This document shows, piece by piece, positions 13,801 to 25,800 of a DNA stretch of 64,000 bases (position 1 is its first letter; every line of letters starts with the position of its first letter). A program made the translations under genes and the position numbers. This DNA is from Narthecium ossifragum. Taxonomy: Eukaryota; Streptophyta; Magnoliopsida; Dioscoreales; Nartheciaceae. The notes beneath the pieces were generated by a model, which worked only from the letters and a program-made list of their open reading frames with translations, was not told where the DNA came from and did no database searches. The DNA lies in contig OY986975.1 of NCBI GenBank assembly GCA_963920575.1, positions 16,275,897 to 16,339,896 on the forward strand, given 5' to 3'.

Positions 13801-16800
13801 AAGGTAAGAAGGAAATGACCAAATATAGGGAAAGGAACAGGAAGTAAACATCTTTTTAGATATTTGAGCCTTATACTGTTGGAATTCCTCTTCTGGAACT
13901 TACTTTTGATTGAGAAAATAGCAAAGCAATGTTATAACTATGTGCCATTGCCTCGTAACTCTCCGGAGTATTTTCCAGTGACGTAGCTTGAGTCCAAATT
14001 GATGATAGAAGAAGACCAACTTGATGGCTACTCAATCGTAGAGATGTCAACTAGAAAATAGGTACACAGAAAAATCTCAAATGAATTAGTCATGTATGTA
14101 GTGAAGGAATATCTCGAATCAGAGAAACTGAAGTCTATCATATGCATCAAGAAGTCAGAAGATCATACTTCTTTTCCAGATTCAGTAAATAGTGCATGTT
14201 GGGCCGAGAATGGAATGCTATGAGGCTCACTGTCGGATGGATAAACCATGCATCCTTCCTTTCCCATTCCTTCGACTGCAGCATCTAATGTTTCATTCTT
14301 TTCTCGAGGTAGCTTCCAGAAAGAATAACTTTCTTGCCCCAACTCCAACCGGGCAGCTGTAGAAGAGAAGCATGAGAGAGCTACCAAAAGTGTGCCCTGA
14401 GGATCATATCCCTTTGAAGAAAGTGGGACCAAATGGACCGACCAGGGACACATGATTAAGGGCACAAGAATGGCAGATAGAACGCGATGAGAACCAACTC
14501 TTGTTTGATGGTCCGGGTGTGTCATTGCTAAGAGCAGCTGGTGAAATAGAGCTTCTGGGAAGGCCTGAATGTCAATATAATTTGATAACCAACAGGTAAG
14601 AAGCTGCTACCTTGAAGATATTCCATCATAGACATTCTTTTAAGCAACAGTGATAATGTTAGAGAAAAGATACAAGCTTACCTTTTTGTGATATGATAAA
14701 TTAGGGATGGAAGATACTATTTGTGCAGTACGAAAGACGCAGGAAATTGTTGTCCTCGCAACTATAGCAGTTGCTGGAATACCCTCCAACACTACTGCCA
14801 TTGTATCAAGAATAGGCCCAGCATCCCCAACCTGCTGATCCAAATTATCAACTTCCTTGTTTGCATATGAGTTACAAGAGCGAGTCATTAACCTAACGGC
14901 ATGGATATGTCAAGAATACAAAAAGGTCTCAGATAAGAAAACTATCTAAATTATTTTGGATTTGGACATTAAATGCCCAGAGAAGCTTATGCGAATTCCA
15001 TATGTTTTATGGCTTTCATATGCCCCAATTTAAATGTTCCTGTCATTTTATTATAGAAAACCTATAAGCATATTCATGTTAGCTAACAGCATTTGAGAAG
15101 TTAAAGCAATAGAGAACCTTATCTGTTAACTGAACGAGGCACTCTTCTATTGCAGAATAAAGAAGAGAGTTCAGCTTAATGACATCATTCCTCAAATTAG
15201 ATGCTTCAACAGAACATTGCATGCACTTGCGCAAATGTCTCATTAGGTCACTGATTGTGGTAACAATGGCTACTGAAGCTTGCATTCTCGCATGCTTTGC
15301 AAGATATTTTGTAACATTGACGATGTTGATCTGCATTTCCACCTGCTTGGTGACATTCTTGTGGTCTAAATGCTTGACAAGGATAGATAGCAGTACATGA
15401 CTGTTTTCTCCTGAAGGTTAAACATATTAAATATGAACCAATGTAGCATTGTTGGATAACTAGTTAAATTCCACTTCCAAATGAATAGAGTACGAAGGGA
15501 AGGATACTTCACCTGACTTCTCCATCAACATCTGTATTTCGGAAAAAACAGCCAAAGCAATTCCTTTCTGAGGAGACCAGTGATCCTCGCTGTCAAAAAT
15601 ACGAAACATGGGCTCCAAAACACGTCTGACAGTAGTTGCCTCCTTGGCAAGCTTGGCAATATTCTGTAAGCAAATTCGTGACCAGTATGAAGGACTTCTG
15701 GAAGTATCACTGACAAGAATGACATTACTGTCAATTGTTGGGCAAAGCACTGAAATGGTTAATGAAAGAAAGACATTTAAGAGAGTCCTAACATTGTAGT
15801 ATCCAATTCAGCTTTCGCATAGTCAAGCATCGATTGAACCTTCTTACTATCCTCTTTGACGATAACTCCTACCACCCCATGATCCTGGGCTTGCACCTGT
15901 TGCTTGCCATTCTCCAAGTTCATTTCAAGACCTTCGTAATTATCCAAGGTCACTGAGACTATCTGTTCGCAAAAATTCAACAATAAACTTGACCAGTTAT
16001 GGAGCAAAACTATCAGCCCAATGCTTGTTACAGAAATGTAGAAAACTAACAGGCCCATAGCATGCGACCAGGTGGGCATTGCTAAGCACATGTACTAGTG
16101 TAAGGTCCATGGAAAGGAGCACAAAAAATACCGTTGAAATCAACATAGCAGTTTCATTTCTGACATAGCCTGAGAAAAGCTAATCAGTTAGAACTATCAC
16201 GGCATCAGCTACAATTTTCTCTCTTCTAAAAGTGAAAGGAATCAGAAACCTCAAAATATCACTGCCTCTCTTTTCCTGGGCTCTTTGATATGGTTTTTGT
16301 TTCCTTTTTTCCATGCGCATTTTTGCTGTCTTTCTAATAATGGCCTATATAACCAGAACTAACCAACACAAGCAGGATTGGAAGAAAAGCTAATCAGTTA
16401 GAACTATCACAGTATCACCTACAATTTTCTCTCTTCTACAAGTGAAAGGAACCAGAAACCTCAAAATATCACTGCTTCTCTTTTCCTGGACTCTTTGGTT
16501 TGGTTTTTGTTTCCTTTTTTTCCATGCGTATTTTTGCTGTCTTTCTAATAATGGCCTATATAACCAGAACTAACCAACACAAGCAGGATTGGCAGAAAAT
16601 AATTATTAGGGTCTGAGAAGCCATATATCAACATGGTAGGATGCAAAAACCAGATACCGGATCATAACAAATCAACTTGGGAAAAATCAAGAAGTAAGAA
16701 TTGAAAAACTCACACTATCGAAATCCATTGAAATGTGAGAGTACTCTCCCATGAACCAGACCTGAATTCAAGGTGTAAAAAAGTGCGTTAACCACAAGGA

Positions 16801-19800
16801 AAACAGCATGTCGGGCAAACATCATCCAATATAGAATTGCAAAAATAAAATAATTCTTCATCTATCAGAATAAATTCAACACTGAGCATTCTAGTTTCTG
16901 TGAACAAGACTGCTGAAATAATAGTGAAGTCCTGGACTTCCATAAACATTTTCTACACAAATATATGTACATATGTGTCAAAATAATTCATTTTCAGACC
17001 ATAATTTTTTACTTCCATTTCCTTTAATGAGAATATCTCAAATAATTGTACCACATACAATAGTAGCAACAAATACAAATGACACTTCCCACTCGCTAAT
17101 TAAAATAGTGTTAACACTGATTTGCAATGATGATCACATTTGCAAACCATTGTCCTCAAAATATTTGATTAACATTTTGTTCCAGATATATTGTAGTTGT
17201 ACTAAATTGTGATATAGTCAAATAAACTCCACGAAATCAAGTATGCTGAATGACACTCATAGAAGAATGACCATGGACACAAAGAACAGTACTTATTAAA
17301 AAATAGCATGAAAGTCAGTAAAAGAGCACAAAAGAAAGCAGCAAATTGTACCATGCAAGCCAGTGCCTGCAAACCAGCTGAACGAAGCTGGAGTCCCCTG
17401 TCATCTCCTCGAACTTCTTGACCAAGTTGACAAAGCTTTGGAATGAGGCCCTCTAAGTTGAACATATATGTGCTATCCACCTATTGTTAGAGATAGGGAT
17501 TCACAGTCAGTAGACTCAGATAACTCTGCTCAAATACAATTATTTCTAACAAATCTTGTTTCTCACGACCAGCTTGACACCATTGCATATTAGGACACCA
17601 AATACCATGTCTTCAACAATAGAACCTACCTGGCCGTTTATGAAGTCAACAAGAGTAAGACAACCAAGAATCCGCATCTCATCTTGTCGTGTTTGATCAA
17701 GAAGAGTCCGCGCAGTGCTTAATAAGCTAGGAGCAAATAATGGCCTGATACAGTCAAACAAATATTTTAATGGTGGTTAACAGAAGACAATCATCTATGC
17801 AAAAAGCATAACTGACCAAAAGGCAATAAATTACCAACTCCAACTGCATTTGTTTTCAAATACAGATGCTCAAAACCAACATTTCGGAAAAGACTATCAT
17901 ACATAAATGAAAGGTACAAAATCAAACTTCACTTGCATGCAGAATAGTGTTTTAATCTTCAGATTTTCAATCAAATCCTAAACAAATCTCTCACTGATCC
18001 GTAGTCCAAGTATTTGTTTTCAAATACAGATGCTCAAAACCAACATTTCGGAAAAGACTATCATACATAAATGAAAGGTACAAAATCAAACTTCACTTGC
18101 ATGCAGAATAGTGTTTTAATCTTCAGATTTTCAATCAAATCCTAAACAAATCTCTCACTGATCTGTAGTCCAAGTATTTGCACTTGATGACCAGTTCAAG
18201 CGGTAGAAGAAATCATAACCAGCTAGCATTTCCTCATCTCCCATCCGCCAACAAACTCCACATATTAGGAAGAAGTATTCTGCATATGAAGACGCACCAC
18301 TCTTCCTTTTGTCTACTCTTTATACTTCAAAGCGTTTTGCAAGGGTTGTTTCTTGATGCACCAGCTTCAAATTTTCAATTCAAACCACTAAGTTAGAGTC
18401 TCTTCTCTACTCCAAAGAAGGTGGACGCTAAACAGTCCTAAAACTCTGTTGCTTGGTTCCACCAAGTCTTCTCAACCACAGTCTTTAACTGCCGCTGTGC
18501 CAACTGCAATTCAGCATGGCATTTTCAGTGTCAGCTGGCAAGGCCAGTGCCTAATGAAACTTAAAACCATGTTCTCAACTCCAATTTGTGCCCTTACTCA
18601 GCCAAATTTTCTAGTTTCCATAAGTTCTTTTAATTACTATTTGTCCCAACTCCCAAGCATGTACAATATAGGAAAGTGGCCTTTCAGAATTATGTTGATG
18701 AAGGAATCTTCCATAGAGGAACCAATTTTGCAGTTGATGCAAAGGAGTGCATGTCTTAAGCTTTAAGATTTTCCATTAAGCGGGGGCAAGGAATACGATC
18801 CAACTACTCAAGAAAAGAGTCCCTTATGCGGAAAATATTCCTACCTGATCACAAGCTGATCAATTAAACAACTCAGGGGGATCCATAATGTCCTCCAAGC
18901 AATGTGAATATGTAGATCATTAACCAGACACGTAAATGCGCATGCCGTGCTTTGTAACTTAAGCATATGTAGCTAAAATAATCTTAGGTAATATCGAACT
19001 CTTCACCCACATTTCCTCACATAATGATATTATCGACCAGATTCTGTGAAGTTGTGCATGATATTGCCAGTCAAAAGATGCACATTGGGAACTTGTCCCA
19101 CTTGTCACCATAATCTGGTCAATAATATCAAATTCTCCGCCCACTTACCCTCATACAATGATATTAATGACCAAATTCTGGGATATTGGGCACGATATTG
19201 TTGACCAGAAGAAGCTGTTAGCCATAAATATAACAATGTTTTAAAGTCATTTGGGTGATTGACAAGATCAATGGTAGTTTCATAAATATTGTCATTAAAT
19301 GGTCCTCATCTTTAGCTTTGACATAGCTAAAGTATTTTTACCATAACTTTTACATCAAATATCCAAATTGGCCGATTCTAGAACCATTGGAAAGAGGACG
19401 AAAAGATCTACAACTTTTCTGTTGACGAGATTTTCAGATTAGATCATTTAGCATGTCAAACTGGTAATCAAAGTGTTCAATGGCAAAATGGTAAATAATG
19501 ACCACATCCAAATGCCATCATTCAAATAATGGTCGTTGTACAATGGTCGATGTCATCGACCAAATTTCCATCGCCCAAACCATCAATCGACCATATTTGG
19601 TTGATTATTTTATTAGTTATCAACGTGTTCCGACTATTTTAGTCATAACTTACTCATATGATATCCAAATGAGTTAGTTTTTGGACCGTTGGAAAGGGAA
19701 TTTGAAGACCTACAACTTTCATGTTCAAAGTTTTGCCAAATTCCAAGATTATCATCGGCCAAGTTGCAGTGGAAGACAAGACGTTCTATTTGATGATAGT

Positions 19801-22800
19801 TTCGTAAATAACTGAAGATGTCGATACGTACCCTCCGAATCTGTATCGGGGGTGCCGGAGTTGTGTCGGGTGATACCTATGTATCGCCCCGATACGTACC
19901 GGATCGGAGAAGAGGAGGGGAGGAGGAGCCGGACACCGGAGGGAAGAAAGGGGAAGGATCAGAGAAGAAGGGAAAGGGGAAAGAGGGAAAAGAGAAGAGA
20001 AATGGAGGAAGAGGGAGGAGAGAAAGAGAGAGGGGAGGAAGGAAAGAGGAACGAAACAGAGGAGCCGGATGAGAGAGAGAAACAGAGGAAGAGGGAGGAG
20101 AGAAAGAGAGAGGGGAGGGAAAGAGGAGAGAAACAGAGAAAGAGGGAGGAGGAGAAGAAAGAGAGGGGAGGAGAGAAACAGAGGAAGAGGGAGGAGAGAG
20201 CGGGAGGGAAGGAGGAGTCGGAGCAGAGGGGGAGCCGGAGCCCGAGGGGAGGACGAGGCGGAGAAGAGGAGGAGATGGAGGCGGAGGGGAGGAGGAGCCG
20301 GAGTCGGAGAAGAGGAGCCGGAGGCGGAGGGGCGGAGGCGGAGGAGAAGAGGCGGAGGCGGAGGAGAGGAGCCGTGTGGGGAGGAGCGATCTCGGGGGTA
20401 GGTAAGGAGTGAAGAGGGCCTGCGGGAGAAAAAAAAGAGGAAAGAGGAGAGTAGTGGCCACGTGGAGAAAAAGCAAAGAAAAGGGAGGAGAGAGAGGAGG
20501 GGTGACACATGAATTTGTGGGCAACATGCAGAGCAAGTTAAGGAGAGAAATGAAAGAGAAGAAGATGATCGGGTAGTCAGCAAGTTAGAGAAGGAGAGAG
20601 AGGGGGTGAGTGAGTGAGTGCAGACAAGCTAAAAATCAGTATGTTATTTATTATTATTTTTATTTAATGATGGTAATTAGTAACATTTTTTTTATTTAAT
20701 AATGATTGTTTTTAGCATTCTTTTCTATCTAATAATGGTAACTTTCTAATAATTAGATGTATCGTATGAAATTTTAAAATTTTATGTTAATAAACATTTT
20801 AGTTATTATATTACTTTTTGATGTTATTTAATTTTTTTATGATTTATTCATGTTAATTTTTACGTTAATTGGTGATGTTTTTCTATGTTAATTACTTACG
20901 ATAATTTTCATATTAATTGACAAATGTTGTATTTTACATCAAAATTAATTCAAATTGGAGAGAGATATGATCAGGACAGTTATGCTACGTCCCAGCATTC
21001 TAGTCACATCGGCCAGCCTCAGTGGCCACAGAAGCCTACCTTCATGCAGGGTATTTTTGGAGATACCGAATCATCTACTTCGCATGATAGTTCCGAATAT
21101 TCGTATGGCTATCCTGATACAAACCAGCCATACCAACCACATCAGATAGAAGTGGTGGCTATACAGGCTCCTGAAACTGTCGATGATTTCCAGCGTGATG
21201 CTGCAGAATACCAATCGCTCATTAGAGAGTTTGAAGTCTATTATTCTCATTAAATGACTTTCCCTTAGTATATACAACACTAGAAACATTTATCTTAGAC
21301 CACCAGATGACATATTATGATTAGTCTGAGAAAGAGCTTGATGTGTGCTCATATAAGAGATGTATTGAGTTGCTGATTATGTGTCATGTATTGTATTATA
21401 CTACTTTGATATGTTTTCACTCTGCTATGGTATAAGAGATTATATTTGGTCAATCGGAAATGTTTTCACTCATCTAGACCGGCACGGCGCGTGCCGGCGG
21501 CACGTACCGTACCAGCGGGTTGCCGGTACGACGCGTGCCACCGGCATGGCAATCCATGTCAAGAAATCATCCACTCATAAACATCACCTAGATGGCCGAT
21601 AAAGGCTATCCCATATAAAACTATATAGAGTGACTCATTTGAACATTGTGCCAGGTTGCTGTCATTCATCCTTTGGCTTTATATCCATTGTTCCATTCTC
21701 CTATCTTTTTACCCTTTATAAAAATAAAACAAATTCAAGAAAGTACATTTCAGCCAGAACAGGTCCAATATTAGGTTCAAAACTGGAAAGTGGCCTGGTT
21801 TCAGTCAGTTCAGCCATTTTGAAACGGATCCAAAATAACTGAAACGAGCTCCGACAAGATTCAGACCCATCCATTGTCTAAAATTTAAAAAGCAAGTAAT
21901 TCAGTAACCTATCTTCATAAACAAATTCTTTTTTTTTTTTTGATTAGATAAGCAAGAAGGTCGGGGGTGAAATAGAAGTTACAAGGTAAAGAGGGGCGGA
22001 CCCAAAGGACCACCTCGTGCTAAGCCTGCAAGACAGTCCGCTTCTGCGTTGAACTCGCGGGGGATAAGAACAAAGAGAACATTGACAAAGAGGGAGGAAA
22101 ATTGCCAGATTTGTCGGAGGATCTGAGAGAATTCAATTGGCCAACCTATCCTACCTGAGAGAATTCAATTGGCCAAACAAATTCTTTTTGGCATGCATCT
22201 TTTGAACAGAAATCCCATTTCCAGATATTTTCAACAATATAGACAGCTCTGAAGGCACTTCTGGCAACATTCGTTCGAAAGAAGTGGAGGAAGAGATTGT
22301 TCTTCTTTAATTTATCAATATGCAACCTAAAGTGAAGGTATCCATCTCATCCGCTTAAATTTTTGAGTCTTCATGCAAGCTGGCATTGTTCTTAGATGTT
22401 TAGGTTAGATCAAATCTAAAAAAAGCAAGCAAGAATATAAAGGTCCTTTCTTGCATTACTAATTTTTCCATTTTTCAATATTTACAACAAAAATCCAATT
22501 TGGCATGCATCTTTTGAACAGAAATCCCATTTCCAGATATTTTCAACAATATAGACAGCTCTGAAGGCACTTCTGGCAACATTCGTTCGAAAGAAGTGGA
22601 GGAAGAGATTGTTCTTCTTTAATTTATCAATATGCAACCTAAAGTGAAGGTAATCCATCTCATCCGCTTAAATTTTTAAGTTTTCATGCAAGTTGGTATT
22701 GTTCTTAGATGTTTAGGTTAGATCAAATCTAAAAAAAGCAAGCAAGAATATAAAGGTCCTTTCTTGCATTACTAATTTTTCCATTTTTCAATATTTACCA

Positions 22801-25800
22801 CAAAAATCCAATTTGAGTTACCTAATTTCTATAAAGAATGTGAAGAGTTAAAAAGGTAAAATATAGAAGTGATTAAGGTGCCTATAAATGCAACTTACTT
22901 AACATATTGGTATTTTTTTTCCACCAATTTTCAGTATTTTACACTGACTCTTACTTTTTTTAATTTTGGAACACTACTAACACCAAAACCATTGAACCAA
23001 ATCTGACGTGGCTGGAAACATTAAAACTTCGGTTTAATACCGAAACCAAAACCGACTTTTGAACCATGCATTCCATACAAGTGGACCAAGATGAACTCAA
23101 CGACACGCATAAAAAGTCCAAATACAAGTCACAAATAGAAGCTTATATTAGATGTACAGCCAGTCAGCCAGAGGCACATAGACAAAAGGAGTTGTACCTG
23201 CCTTATCAAATCCAAATCATTTTCTAGTTGCATATGCGTGGATGATGGATCCCATGTGATTCAAAAAGACATGAAAAATTGGATGCACATGCAAATGGGC
23301 ACACCCCCACCCACATACAGGCAATAGAAATAGAAAGATTCAATGTACAAAAGATTTAAATACAAACCATATAATATGCTACTCCGTTATCCAAAAAGGA
23401 AGAAAATTGTCGTGATAAGTTGGTTAAAATACACAGATATACAGTAGTAAGTGCCTAAAATGAACTAAAAGATATCTTTTATGCAAGTTAATATAGGTAA
23501 ATCCCATGAGGAAAAAAGGGTCTTTTATACAAATTAGGAACAGATGAGTCACCAAATCCAAAGAAGCTCTTTTGATATAATGAACTTAACAGAATCAGTC
23601 AGACATGAAGATTGCACAATCCTAAACCTGGACATATTATGCTTAAGCAGAAACTCATGTAATATATGAACCAAACTTACATCTGCCCCTTACATGAAGC
23701 TAACAATTTCCGATAGATGCATGGAACAACTTTTGCCAGGTAGAAATGCTCAAGCCGCAATTCTTTGTAGCACTTATGCTCTAAGTAATCTGTAATCTGC
23801 AAAGAGAAAGTTGCAGTATCAATAGGAGTAAACTTAAGATTTTTGGGCATTTGTCTGAGCTATAACACACAGAGCATCTCTTCAATACCATAATGTGAAG
23901 AACAACTTGAACTGTAAATATGAGATGCAGAAGACAACAGATCTGCCCACAACAACTCAACTTAACAAAGCAAATCAATCAAGTTGTCGTATAAACAAGG
24001 CAACTCATAATCAATCAATATTTGGCAACTAGAAATAACAGTAACTATGCAGAACCATATGCTTTAAATTGTCTCTTTAATCAGCAACTTTGAAATGCAT
24101 CTATGATCTTTTATGACAGCATAATGATATTTTTGATAACAGACATAAAGCAATATCTAGGTCAAGACAGGATCATGCACTAAAATATCAGATCATGAAA
24201 AGGCAATCCTACAAAAACTTGGTAGAAGAGAACAGCCAAAGGGCGCAAATTCGAATTCCACCAATGTCTACAATAACTCCCATCTAGGATATTTTTATGT
24301 ATGCTGGAGCAACCTCAGTAGGGTAGAACATTTAAATCGATTTTGCGTGCAATCATAGCATTTCACTACACCACATAGTCAGCTCTAATGTTGACTAGAA
24401 TTAGCTCAGTCATGACCATTAAGTATAAGTTTTAGGTGTAAGGCTGGGCTCATACCACCATACAAAGGGTAATTGAGCATGGTTCGCAAAGATCAGATAT
24501 AATGTTTCTTTGCTAAGAGTAAAACAAAGAAATTCATGCCACTGTTTCAATTCAATTAAATCACTCAGATATACCTGAGTGATTTAATTAATGATACGAC
24601 TAAAGTTTTTTCGAATTTTATGACGCAGTCCTTCTTGCTCCAACCTCCTGCATAGTGTAGAGGTCAAAGAATCCATCCATAGATCCCAATCGATCCGACA
24701 TCCGTAGATCCCAATCGATCCGATCAATATTGGAGTTCATCTATGACTAATTTGGATTGGATGTAATACAAAAGAAAGAGGAAAATCTTGATCTTATTTT
24801 AGAAGGAAATAGGGCATCAATGCTAATGCCTTTCCTAGTCTTATTCTATTCATCTTCAGATCTGTGTCAGGCCAAAACTTTCCCCAATATTGAACAGGTT
24901 CATCTTTGGTAGATATCTATAATCTGAAGGCTGAAGCAAGATACCCTACTTACATTGGGTAGATTGGGTAGCGCCATACTCAACAGATGCCTTACAGTAA
25001 CTTCAGCGATGCCTTTTAATTCGTCTTCATCAGGATATCCAACAATGTGCATAATCAGAAGAGTAGTTTTCAGAGTAATAACGAAAAGGGTCAAAAAAGG
25101 ATATGGCATGCTAAACAAAATCCTCTTACTTCTCACATCTTATGTTCTATATGCCGTCCACATACAAACAAAAAAAACAGGTAACCATTTCACCATATAT
25201 GTTCACCGCAATGAGAGAATCTTCCTGATCTAGTAGTTAGCTCATTTAGGCTTAAAGAGGATGGTGCCATCTTCAATTTTCCCAAGAACAAAGGACTCCT
25301 TCCTTACTCTTTAGAGCATCCTTAAATTAGCTTTGACATTGCAATGAGCCAATGATCTCAATTTTTGAATATTTACAAGCTCATTACCCCATCTGAATAG
25401 GGTCCCATTCAAAATGTAATTGACATCCATCAATTTTTCTCTGTGAAAGTCAAATGCACTGAACGTCTGAACCTGAAGTGTGTAGTCTTTGAGAATATCA
25501 TGTGGATATGAAATCAATACTCAATAGTATGATAGGATCTTAATCACATGAAACTATGATTAATTTTTGAAGAAAAAAAAATTAAAAACTGCAGACAACA
25601 TATAGAATAGGGTGAGAAAGCACCTCTGGTATCCGCAATGGATTTTTCGACACATAATCGCATAGCTTGCCAATCATCCTATCATTTGGTTCTCCATCCT
25701 ACATTAAACTTAAGGGGAATGAAGTCAGAATATAAGAACCTTAAAACTGATAAATAAGATCTTTGTTGGTTAACAAGGAATGGAAGTCAGATTGAAGATC

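Larger units (their letters stand above)
17745..23680 (-). other. intron 3 of the SRL2-like gene, 5.9 kb, rich in inserts
   Basis: This is the largest intron of the gene. It contains, from low to high coordinate, the 164-bp duplication, a region of short similar blocks at about 18960-19210 (ATATTATTGACCAGATTCTG-like words), the purine tract at 19909-20610, an orphan reading frame at 20924-21253, a truncated LINE at 21929-22174 and a 312-bp duplication at 22188-22811. The remainder shows no recognisable content. Confidence 0.75.

Noticed and set aside
19786..20583. Long minus-strand reading frames of 265, 219 and 183 codons and plus-strand frames of 186 and 110 codons
   Set aside because: They lie wholly in the purine tract, are open in many frames at once, and encode only Ser/Pro/Leu- or Arg/Glu-rich low-complexity sequence.
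24553..24588. Hairpin considered as a transcription terminator
   Set aside because: It is a plant nuclear intron; hairpin termination is not expected, so it is kept only as an inverted repeat.
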